A stretch of DNA of 16,186 bases from positions 1 through 16,186 of the forward strand of contig JAFGNI010000006.1 in the NCBI GenBank assembly GCA_016927095.1, written 5' to 3'. The stretch is from Anaerolineae bacterium. Its GTDB lineage: Bacteria; Chloroflexota; Anaerolineae; B4-G1; SLSP01. The notes under the pieces are model-generated. The model was not told where the DNA came from. It saw only the letters and a program-made list of their open reading frames with translations, and did not search any database. The position numbers and the translations under genes are program-made. Below, one piece after another: positions 8,901-14,635 of this stretch. Positions within the stretch are counted from its first letter, which is position 1. The number at the start of each line of letters is the position of its first letter.

Positions 8901-9381
8901 GGTGATCACGCGCCGCGTCGAGGACCGGGGTGGGGGACTTGCGCGGGTCGATGGGGCGTTACGCCTTATGGAAGGGATGGCCCTGCCGCACGAGGAGGAC
9001 GAGTTCCGCCTCTCGTACTACAACTCCAACACGATGTGGATCGATATCGATCGCTTACTTGGCCTCTTCGGCCTGACCCGGTCTGATCTGGGTGACAGCG
9101 ACAAGATCAATGAGGCTGTTCGTTCTGTAGCTGCCCGGATGCCCACCTATATAACGCTGAAAGACGTCAAGAAGCGCTGGGGCCACGGACAGGAGGATAT
9201 CTTCCCAGTCGCGCAGTTTGAGAAGCTGTGGGGGGACATGACGGCGCTGCCCGAGATGGCCTGCCGCTACGTTGTGGTGGACCGGATGCGCGGGCAGCAG
9301 CTCAAGGAGCAGGCGCAGCTGGATGGTTGGCTGCGCGATGGGTCGGCAGCTTACGTCGCGTCTCTCTGCAATTGGGCTTAG
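5986..9381 (+). CDS. Fusion of a fucokinase-like GHMP kinase and a UDPGP-type nucleotide-sugar pyrophosphorylase
   Basis: A 1131-residue protein with three parts. Residues 1-150 are helical with no family recognised. Residues about 160-585 resemble the kinase half of fucokinases: [13 protein letters not shown] (180-192), [14 protein letters not shown] (312-325, the phosphate-binding loop position), [17 protein letters not shown] (368-384), and [12 protein letters not shown] (528-539, the glycine-rich third motif). After a linker, residues about 755-1085 resemble UDPGP pyrophosphorylases: [14 protein letters not shown] (758-771), [11 protein letters not shown] (814-824), [12 protein letters not shown] (913-924), [10 protein letters not shown] (945-954) and YYNSNTMWI (1011-1019, the FNTNN-W position). 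The expected joint activity is phosphorylation of a sugar at C1 followed by transfer to a nucleotide, a salvage route to an NDP-sugar. The kinase loop has lost two usual glycines, so activity is uncertain. It is third in the operon and coupled to the preceding gene. The sugar is unknown. Confidence 0.8.
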   Translation: MAGYLRQIITATDPAIRNQSLEHYCETATLDELLDECRDLEAFRRRSDNLYERVRTLFFLYAIHRFHLPQKTHLQRRGLIPYQGYEHLLQRRFEEAVNAFLAVQERYGINEGIASALAEAYHRLGFQTLADQVRRSVRSVRGNQWMFRVGHPADQPLRIRRELLAPTATALMPILHEATPVRMDLSHSGWSDIFFLGMDYPEGARVLNVSIDLAVHGRDPFPRPPVEAFLRVIDEPVLRLASVDLGATAEIHDLAEVFDYARDYLGLLKAAIIAAGIVPPGVEGSGEQLSDLLGRLVGAGHGLELVSKVNGIPKGSRLAVSTSLLACLIAVCMRATSQTQALTGTLAEPERRLVAARAILGEWLAGSGGGWQDSGGVWPGMKLITGELAGPGDPEYGISRGRLLPGHHILGLDEVSAETREQLQNSLVLVHGGMAQDVGPILEMVTEKYLLRSAAEWTGRQVAMGIFDEIVGLLKAGDVRGIGDATTRNFFGPIETIIPWSNNLYTVTLIDRVRAAFGADFWGFWMLGGMSGGGMGFIFDPNRREEAQSRLHAMMLGAKQELEQALPFAMDPVVYDFAINQRGTHAELLDGDSSRLLTGHQRTGASEGVALMPSGYYTLVVPQLLRRGRHELSPLRRAELDAFGAACRADTGLSGTVQQLFDQLLPRSSLEMSEGRTLDELLAQLGFDRIQHEQIRSDLRDGRIGLAQNRLPARTDIRDVEPGDVLDLTPGAEGKSLLRQQRDDLAQRGRQALQEGRVAVITLAAGVGSRWTHGAGVVKALHPFCKLDGVHRSFIEVHLAKSRRTGRLSGTSVPHVITTSYLTHQAIQDYLARQDNYGYEGPLTLSLGRTVGLRLVPMARDLRFAWEEMPQQLLDEQAQKVRESLHAALIGWAQQMGEGADYRDNVPLQCLHPVGHWYEIPNLLKNGVLAQMLAERPRLQVLMMHNIDTVGADVSPLVLGAHLSSGAAMTVEVITRRVEDRGGGLARVDGALRLMEGMALPHEEDEFRLSYYNSNTMWIDIDRLLGLFGLTRSDLGDSDKINEAVRSVAARMPTYITLKDVKKRWGHGQEDIFPVAQFEKLWGDMTALPEMACRYVVVDRMRGQQLKEQAQLDGWLRDGSAAYVASLCNWA

Positions 9382-9416
9382 CGCCGGCCGGGGTTGTCCA
9401 CCTTCAGCTAGACCAC

Positions 9417-9448
9417 AAAAGGGGCCGACTCACTTGAACCGGCCCCTT
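9417..9448. terminator. Shared terminator between convergent operons
   Basis: AAGGGGCCG (9419-9427) is perfectly complementary to CGGCCCCTT (9440-9448), with a 12-base loop. Read on the minus strand the stem is followed by TTTT, a fair intrinsic terminator for the dehydratase cluster whose last gene ends at 9531. Read on the plus strand it lies 38 bases after the fusion gene stop but is followed only by CCTGTG, so termination in that direction would be weaker. The bases from the stem to 9530 hold nothing else recognised. Confidence 0.75.
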
Positions 9449-9530
9449 CCTGTGCCTGTGGCTTGTGCCCTCCAACGTTTCAGCTTTGCCAGTCTGGAGG
9501 ACGGCAACTGCCCTGCATCCTCTGAGTGGC

Positions 9531-9920
9531 CTACTTCCCGCCCATCTCCACAAGCCCGCGCGCCCGATAGACCTCGGCAGCTTCCCTGACCAGTGCTGCC
9601 GTCAGAGGCGCGTCCAGGTCGTCCTCCAGGCGGTCCGCCAGCGCAACCAGGGCCCGATAGGAGGTGCGTCCGGGACGCAGGGCGTGATAGATGGCGAGGA
9701 CCTCTTCGTTGGAGACACGAGTCAGCTCAGCCGCGCGCCGCAGGTTGCCCGCCTGTGTCACGTATCCGGCGTCCTCGGCGGCTTCCGCCTGCATCAGCAA
9801 CGTCTCGGCACTGATTCGGAAGTCGGCTTCGGTGAGCTCGCCCTTGAGAAGGGCCTCCATGGTGAGCTCCTCAAGGGGGCGTCCGCTCTGACTGACCACG
9901 TTCTCGGGTTTCCGTGACAT
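9531..9920 (-). CDS. pduE: Coenzyme B12-dependent diol/glycerol dehydratase, small (gamma) subunit
   Basis: A 129-residue homologue of the PduE/PddC/DhaB3 small subunit, which with the large and medium subunits forms the adenosylcobalamin-dependent enzyme converting 1,2-diols or glycerol to aldehydes. Diagnostic stretches are SGRPLEELT (12-20), DFRISAETLLMQAEAAE (33-49), NLRRAAELTRVSNEEVLAIY (59-78), ALRPGRTS (80-87) and VREAAEVYRARG (111-122). It is about 40 residues shorter at the N-terminus than the Klebsiella protein (about 173). In compartment-forming species that part is an extension outside the catalytic core. It starts seven bases after the stop of the IlvD-family gene, with an AGGA ribosome site reaching into that stop, so it is translated from the same message. 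The function is firm. The symbol follows the enterobacterial name. Confidence 0.93.
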   Translation of the reverse strand: MSRKPENVVSQSGRPLEELTMEALLKGELTEADFRISAETLLMQAEAAEDAGYVTQAGNLRRAAELTRVSNEEVLAIYHALRPGRTSYRALVALADRLEDDLDAPLTAALVREAAEVYRARGLVEMGGK

Positions 9921-9927
9921 CGCGTTC

Positions 9928-11604
9928 CTACTCCTCGATGCGGTTCTCGATCACGGCGCCGCGGCTCGCGGAGGTCGCCAGCCGGCTGTAGAGCGCGAGA
10001 TAACCTCGCTTGAACTTCGGTGCCGGTGGTGTCCAGCGTGCCATCCGCGCGGCGATCTCCTCATCTGAGACCTCAAGGTGCAAAAGCCGGTTGGGCACAT
10101 CAATCGTGATGGTGTCGCCGTCCTCGACGATCGCCAGCGGACCACCCTCTGCGGCTTCTGGCGAGACGTGCCCCACAAAGCAGCCGTTATTGGTGCCGGA
10201 GAATCGTCCATCGGTGACCACGGCAGTCTTCAGGGCCAAGCCACGGCCATAGAGCAGCTTCATCGCCGTGTACATCTCGCGCATGCCCGGGCCGCCTTTC
10301 GGACCCTCGTAGCGGATGACGACGACCTCACCGGGCTGTACCAGGCCCTCGAGGATGGCATCGTTGGCGGCTTCCTCCGAGTCGAAGCACCGCGCCGACC
10401 CTGTAAAGGTCTGCATGGCAGGGTGGATGGCAGCCGGCTTGGTGATGCCCGTATCCGGTGCGAGGTTCCCCTTCAAGATCGCCAGGCCACCGCTTTCACG
10501 CCACGGGTCTTCCAAGGCACGGATGACCTGGCCATCAGGGTCGGGGGCACTGGCGACGTTCTCCGCCATTGTGCGACCGGTCACCGTCAGAGCGGTGCCA
10601 TGGATCAGGGGCAGGAGCTGTCTCATCACCGCGGGCACACCCCCCGCGCTGTTGAAGTCGGGCACATTGGGTGCGGCGGCAGGGAAGATCCTGGCCAAAT
10701 GCGGCGTGGCGCGGCAGAGGGCCTCAAAATCGTCCATGGTGATGTCGCAGTCGGCCTCGTAGGCGATCGCCGGCATGTGGAGAGCCACGTTCGTCGATCC
10801 GCCGATGGCGGTGCTCAGGCGAATGGCATTCTCCAGGCTCGCGCGATTGATGATGTCGCGGGCCGTGATGCCTGCTTTGATCAGTTCGACGATCTGGCGA
10901 CCCGAGGCTTGTGCAGCGCGCAGGCGCGCAGCATGGGTCGCCGGAATGGTGGCGCTGCCCGGCAGCGTCATGCCCAGCGCCTCCGCGACGCAGCACATCG
11001 TGTTGGCTGTGCCTAGGAACGAGCAGGAGCCACAGGTGGGCGCCGCGCAGTCCTCCAGCCGGTAGTAGGTGGCTTCGTCGATCTGTCCGGCCTTGAGCAT
11101 CCCCAGCCCTTCGGTCAACGCCGTCGTGTCGGCGGCGCGTTCGTCAAACTCGCAGCCCCCTTCCATGGGCCCGCCCACGACGATGATCGCCGGCACGTCC
11201 AGTCGCGCCGCTGCCATGAGCATGCCGGGCACAATCTTGTCGCACGAGCACAGCAGCACCACGGCATCCAGCCTGTGGGCTTGGATCATCATCTCGACAT
11301 CGTTCGCGATCAGATCTCGGCTGGGGAGGATGTAGTGCATACCCTCGTGCGCCTGGGCAATGCCGTCGCAGGGCGCCATCACGCCGAACTCCACCGGCGT
11401 CCCGCCCGCCTGCATGATGCCCTGCTTCACATAGTCCGAGACCAGGTTGAGGTTATAGTGTCCCGGCACGACGCGATTCCAGCTGTTCGCGACGCCCACC
11501 ATCGGTCGTGCCAGATCGTAATCGCTGTAGCCCATCGACTTCCACAGGGCTCGATGCATTGAGAACTCGGGTTGCTTTAGGATGTCTTTGCTGCGGCAGA
11601 ACAT
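9928..11604 (-). CDS. ilvD: IlvD/Edd-family dehydratase (dihydroxy-acid or sugar-acid dehydratase)
   Basis: A 558-residue iron-sulfur dehydratase of the IlvD/Edd family, which removes water from 2,3-dihydroxy acids. Motifs: NSWNRVVPGHYNLN (40-53), APCDGIAQAHEGM (77-89), CDKIVPGMLMAAARL (121-135), TCGSCSFLGTANTM (190-203), and DGRFSGTNNGCFVGHVSPEA (465-484, with catalytic serine 469). The PGH form of the first motif is as in the E. coli enzyme rather than the PCN form of [2Fe-2S] members, which suggests a [4Fe-4S] type. AAGGAG lies about five bases before the ATG. The placement between the dehydratase large/medium and small subunit genes argues that the two dehydratases share a pathway. It may thus act on a sugar acid or on a dihydroxy acid for valine/isoleucine synthesis. 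No ilvBCN genes are in view. The family is certain, the substrate is not. Confidence 0.9.
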   Translation of the reverse strand: MFCRSKDILKQPEFSMHRALWKSMGYSDYDLARPMVGVANSWNRVVPGHYNLNLVSDYVKQGIMQAGGTPVEFGVMAPCDGIAQAHEGMHYILPSRDLIANDVEMMIQAHRLDAVVLLCSCDKIVPGMLMAAARLDVPAIIVVGGPMEGGCEFDERAADTTALTEGLGMLKAGQIDEATYYRLEDCAAPTCGSCSFLGTANTMCCVAEALGMTLPGSATIPATHAARLRAAQASGRQIVELIKAGITARDIINRASLENAIRLSTAIGGSTNVALHMPAIAYEADCDITMDDFEALCRATPHLARIFPAAAPNVPDFNSAGGVPAVMRQLLPLIHGTALTVTGRTMAENVASAPDPDGQVIRALEDPWRESGGLAILKGNLAPDTGITKPAAIHPAMQTFTGSARCFDSEEAANDAILEGLVQPGEVVVIRYEGPKGGPGMREMYTAMKLLYGRGLALKTAVVTDGRFSGTNNGCFVGHVSPEAAEGGPLAIVEDGDTITIDVPNRLLHLEVSDEEIAARMARWTPPAPKFKRGYLALYSRLATSASRGAVIENRIEE

Positions 11605-11655
11605 AGTTTCTCCTTAGTGGGGTGGTGTTCACAGAGAGCGTCGATGGACCTAGAG

Positions 11656-11679
11656 CACGATTCACTATTCACGAGTCAG
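11656..11679 (+). repeat. Left 7-base repeat array of the four-helix-bundle cassette
   Basis: After CAC, three units of seven bases follow: GATTCAC (11659-11665), TATTCAC (11666-11672), GAGTCAG (11673-11679). The stop codon of the minus-strand four-helix-bundle gene (11669-11671) lies inside the second unit. CACGATTCAC at 11656-11665 is exactly complementary to 12210-12219, and 20 of 24 bases match across the whole array pair. Confidence 0.8.
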
Positions 11680-12208
11680 GATCTCCAAAGGGGATGGGTC
11701 CGGTGGCCCATCTTGCGTGTTGTAGAGGGCTGTAGTCTTCGACGGGCTCGCATAGGGCACTGCCGCCTCGCCGTTGTTGGGGGATCATCCTGATCAGCAG
11801 TTGGGTGATGCGGGTTAGTAGCTCTATACGGTGGGCATGGACATTTGTGCCTAGGGTGTGGCGGGCCTTGTAGTACCAATCCCGGCTTTCACGCGTCGAA
11901 CCTAGGGCGTATTCGTAGAAGCGAGCACGGTCTTTGCCTGTGCTGCGAGAATAGCCTTCGGCGATGTTGGCGCTGATCGACCCAAGGGCGCGGTACAGCT
12001 GATCTGCTACACCCCAGAGGGCCCGCTCCCGTGTCACCTTTGTCGCATCATACCAGCCAAGCTCACCAACGAAGAGCGCCAACCGGTATGCTGTCACCGA
12101 CCAGAGCGCATCGGCTTTCACCACATCGCTCACGGAGGCTTCCCACGCGTCATACGTCGTGGGCTCGGTTCCTGGTTTCATGTGCAAGTGCGGGCCTGAA
12201 TCGTCCAT
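11669..12208 (-). CDS. Four-helix-bundle protein (23S rRNA intervening-sequence / S23 family)
   Basis: A 179-residue protein with the signature of the IVS-encoded four-helix-bundle family: AVDQ-type helix ADQLYRALGSISANIAEGYSR (68-88), then DRARFYEYALGSTRESRDWYYKARHTLG (93-120). The NIAEG core and the G-S-x-x-E pattern are typical. Members form small helical bundles, and some relatives (Avd) bind nucleic acid in diversity-generating retroelements, but the role of most is unknown. The length is at the upper end for the family because of a 20-residue N-terminal lead and a 35-residue C-terminal tail (from about 145). The ATG at 12208 has no ribosome site and lies inside the 7-base repeat array. 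Met10 (12181) is a possible alternative. It is in the same orientation as its operon neighbours and 60 to 70 bases from IlvD. Confidence 0.85.
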   Translation of the reverse strand: MDDSGPHLHMKPGTEPTTYDAWEASVSDVVKADALWSVTAYRLALFVGELGWYDATKVTRERALWGVADQLYRALGSISANIAEGYSRSTGKDRARFYEYALGSTRESRDWYYKARHTLGTNVHAHRIELLTRITQLLIRMIPQQRRGGSALCEPVEDYSPLQHARWATGPIPFGDPDS

Positions 12209-12223
12209 CGTGAATCGTGACTC
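12196..12223 (-). repeat. Right 7-base repeat array of the four-helix-bundle cassette
   Basis: Read on the minus strand, four units in perfect 7-base register: GAGTCAC (12223-12217), GATTCAC (12216-12210), GATGGAC (12209-12203), GATTCAG (12202-12196). The predicted start codon of the four-helix-bundle gene (ATG, 12208-12206) is inside the third unit. The same unit type appears inverted at the other end of the gene. A separate short palindrome, GTCCTC/GAGGAC (12226-12238), lies between this array and the dehydratase stop codon. Confidence 0.8.
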
Positions 12224-12239
12224 TCGTCCTCAGAGGACC

Positions 12240-14489
12240 TTATGACGGGTTTGTCTCCACTACCTTCACCTCAGCCGGGGGTCTATCGGCCACCATCTCC
12301 GTCTCCCGGAGGTGGAGGAGGGTGGTTTGGACGATGAGGCGGAGGCGGGCGGTGTTGTCGATGCGGACGGGGACGGGGGTGGTGGGCAGGTGTTGGGCGT
12401 AGCGGGCGGCATTGCGACCGATCTGCCGGTAAGCAGAGAGGTCGAGATTGGGCGACATGGAGAAGAGCTCGAGATTCTCCAGCGGCGCGAGATCCCGCTG
12501 GTGGATGACGGTGGTGCCCTTGGACTGGATGCCGATGGCAATGCCGGAGCCGCTGAGTTGGGCACCGGCGTGTCCGATGAAGGCGCAGTCCGAGGTGTGG
12601 TGGATACGCACCAGCCGTGCAGGGAGTCCCTCGTCGGCAACGCCCTGCACCATCGCGGTCAGCACATCGCGGAGGTCGAGGCCACTGAGCGCTTGCTGGA
12701 TGCCCAGGCCGAAGGCGGGTCCCAAGGCGATGACGACCTCGGGCGCTGTGCCCAGCGTAGCAGGGCCGACTTCTGCAAGCCAAGGGGCACACCGTTGGCA
12801 CGCCAGTTCGGCGACAAAGTCGTGAGGATTCCAGGCCTGCGGCAGGTGCTGGATCTGATCCCAGCGTTTGCCCTCGACACGGTAGCCCGTCCCGGGCCCC
12901 TGATAGTCGTTCGGGTCGGTGAGCGCGCTCAGGACGTGGATGCCCGCATCGCCACCGGGCGCGAAGATGGCTGAGGTCTGGAGGTAGTCACCCACCACGC
13001 GTTGGCGCTGCATCGCAAGCAGGTTAGTAGCGATATCGTCAAAGCCGGCCTCGGCCAACGTGCGGATGACGTCAACGATGGTGATCGGCCCTTCGAGCAG
13101 CATCTGCGCCGCCTTGATATCGGCGATGCGATCGCGGTCCGGCATCTCCTCACTGCTGAAAGCCGTCACGGCGGCGGTCACCTCACGGTCGCTGATCTCG
13201 GCGAAGTCGAAGGCATCGAAGACCGCCTGGATGGCCCGCGCCCCACGCTCCCGCACCCGGAGGACGTCCTCCTCCTGGATGGGATGGATCCCGCCATCGA
13301 CGCGCATATCCCGCTGGATCACGTACCAATCGTCCATCTCCGTGACGTCGAAGTTGCCGCCACCGAACATATTGTCGTACCTCGGGATGGCGCCATACCC
13401 CGAGGTGACGAAGTCGGTGCCGGGGATGAACTGCAGCATCAGCTTGGCGCTCTTGCGCATCTCGGAGTGGGAGGCGAGGGCATCGTTGCCCGCTGCCACC
13501 TCGAGCCCCAACATCATCGCGATCAAGTTCTCGGCGAGCACCACCCGCACGCCGCCCGGCAGGGACTCGGGCAGGGCGATACAGCTGATCGACCCGTTCT
13601 GTGTGCCCTGGCTGCCGGCGCCGACGGTCGTGAGAAGGCAGCGCGCCTCCAGGTAGAGCATAGACTTGCCCTCTGCGTGGCCCATGAGGGCCTCAGAGCC
13701 CGTTCCGGAGGTGAAGCGTGTCTTTACCCCTCGGCTGGCGTAGGCAGCCGCCAGGAAGGCCTTAGACCAAGGGGTATCGTCGCCGTCGACGAAGGCACCC
13801 TCCGTGCCGTAGACCGAGAGCGTCTCGGAGTAACTGGTCAGACCGCGGAAACCGAGACGCAGGTTCGTGGCTTCCTCGACAGAGCACTGGGTCAAGACGC
13901 CACCAGCGCCAATCTGTGAGCCGATGAGAATGGCCAAAGCATTGAGGGGAGCGTAACGGCTCACACCGACGGTGGTCTCGACCTCCCGGAACCCGCGTAG
14001 GGCCGCCTCCGCAGCATCTGCTGCCAGCAGGGCGGGGTGCTCCTTGCGATTGGTCACGTGGGCTTGGTTCGATGGGGTGCGGCGCGCCCGCATCTTGGTC
14101 AGGCCCATCATCATCTCGAGCACGTTCATGTGCTGCGTGATGTCGACAAGCTTGGCAGCGGTGCAGCCCCTGGTCAGCCTCAGCACCTCGTCGCGCGACA
14201 CATTGATATCCACGAGCATCCGGGCGATCTTCTGGGACGGGGTAGCCATTGCTACCGCGGCGGCGACCAGATCGAGGCTGTGGGTCGCGATGAAGCGATC
14301 GATCAGGTCGAAGTTCTCACGGGACACGCCGTCCATCTCGACAACGATGCCGTCCTCGACTCGCAGGCTGGGTGGAGGGTCCAGGGGACTCCCAACAGCA
14401 ATCAGCCCGACCTCTGCCCAAGGTTCGATAAAGGTCTCGCGGTTGATGGGGCGCTCTTGCCGGCGTTCTGTACGTTTGGTCGTGGTCAC
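12240..14489 (-). CDS. Coenzyme B12-dependent diol/glycerol dehydratase, fused large and medium subunits
   Basis: A 749-residue protein. Residues 1-555 are a complete large (alpha) subunit and residues about 580-745 a medium (beta) subunit, joined by a linker of about 25 residues. The enzyme converts 1,2-propanediol or glycerol to the aldehyde by adenosylcobalamin radical chemistry. Every substrate or catalytic residue of the Klebsiella oxytoca large subunit is present one position later: Gln142, His144, Glu171, Glu222, Gln297, Asp336, Ser363. The beta part keeps VIALGPAFGLG (586-596), SGSGIAIGIQSKGTTVIHQ (646-664) and YRQIGRNAARYA (687-698). It starts at GTG (14489), seven bases after AAGGAGAG (minus, 14504-14497). 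The beta domain lacks the N-terminal tail that sends PduD to microcompartments. It is the first gene of the cluster, and its small subunit is encoded two genes later. No reactivase (DdrA/DdrB) or shell gene is in view. Confidence 0.95.
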   Translation of the reverse strand: MTTTKRTERRQERPINRETFIEPWAEVGLIAVGSPLDPPPSLRVEDGIVVEMDGVSRENFDLIDRFIATHSLDLVAAAVAMATPSQKIARMLVDINVSRDEVLRLTRGCTAAKLVDITQHMNVLEMMMGLTKMRARRTPSNQAHVTNRKEHPALLAADAAEAALRGFREVETTVGVSRYAPLNALAILIGSQIGAGGVLTQCSVEEATNLRLGFRGLTSYSETLSVYGTEGAFVDGDDTPWSKAFLAAAYASRGVKTRFTSGTGSEALMGHAEGKSMLYLEARCLLTTVGAGSQGTQNGSISCIALPESLPGGVRVVLAENLIAMMLGLEVAAGNDALASHSEMRKSAKLMLQFIPGTDFVTSGYGAIPRYDNMFGGGNFDVTEMDDWYVIQRDMRVDGGIHPIQEEDVLRVRERGARAIQAVFDAFDFAEISDREVTAAVTAFSSEEMPDRDRIADIKAAQMLLEGPITIVDVIRTLAEAGFDDIATNLLAMQRQRVVGDYLQTSAIFAPGGDAGIHVLSALTDPNDYQGPGTGYRVEGKRWDQIQHLPQAWNPHDFVAELACQRCAPWLAEVGPATLGTAPEVVIALGPAFGLGIQQALSGLDLRDVLTAMVQGVADEGLPARLVRIHHTSDCAFIGHAGAQLSGSGIAIGIQSKGTTVIHQRDLAPLENLELFSMSPNLDLSAYRQIGRNAARYAQHLPTTPVPVRIDNTARLRLIVQTTLLHLRETEMVADRPPAEVKVVETNPS

Positions 14490-14517
14490 ACGCGCTCTCT
14501 CCTTGACTCAGTGGCTT

Positions 14518-14523
14518 AGTATA
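14518..14523 (-). promoter_or_regulatory. Predicted -10 box of the B12 dehydratase operon
   Basis: TATACT on the minus strand, about 30 bases before the GTG start and just upstream of its ribosome site, giving a very short leader. A -35 match is poor (CTTTCG at a 17-base spacing). There is no room for a cobalamin riboswitch between this box and the start codon. Confidence 0.4.
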
Positions 14524-14635
14524 CTGCAGCGTGGGTCGCACGAAAGCCAAGGGTGCAGGACAATCACATCTGGGCGCGACAGCCCGCACGATGTAGAGCG
14601 AGATGCCTGCGGTGTGTAGGGTGTCCCCGGTGCTA

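Larger units (their letters stand above)
11656..12219 (-). mobile_element. Candidate repeat-bounded cassette carrying a four-helix-bundle gene
   Basis: A 564-base unit consisting of a single gene enclosed by inverted arrays of a 7-base repeat, lying between two genes that should otherwise be adjacent members of one dehydratase operon. The family it encodes is known from intervening sequences inserted in 23S rRNA genes, so an insertion history is reasonable. No transposase and no clear target duplication is visible, so mobility is inferred only from structure and context. Confidence 0.4.

Noticed and set aside
10078..11016. Long plus-strand open frame (312 codons) opposite the IlvD-family gene
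   Set aside because: It is antisense to a strongly conserved protein, its translation resembles no family, and it has no ribosome site. It is a shadow caused by high GC.
11449..11487. Loss of the first cluster cysteine in the IlvD-family protein (PGH instead of PCN)
   Set aside because: The E. coli type of dihydroxy-acid dehydratase also has PGH at this place, so the difference marks a known subclass rather than a defect.
12226..12238. GTCCTC/GAGGAC palindrome as a terminator after the dehydratase gene
   Set aside because: The loop is a single base and no T run follows, so it cannot act as a standard intrinsic terminator.
13002..13919. Long plus-strand open frame (305 codons) opposite the B12 dehydratase
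   Set aside because: The minus-strand protein is conserved throughout. The antisense translation is rich in His, Arg and Gly with no recognisable domain.
14490..14635. Cobalamin riboswitch upstream of the B12 dehydratase
   Set aside because: Only about 145 bases separate the dehydratase from the protease gene, the predicted leader is about 20 bases, and no B12-box-like sequence was seen.
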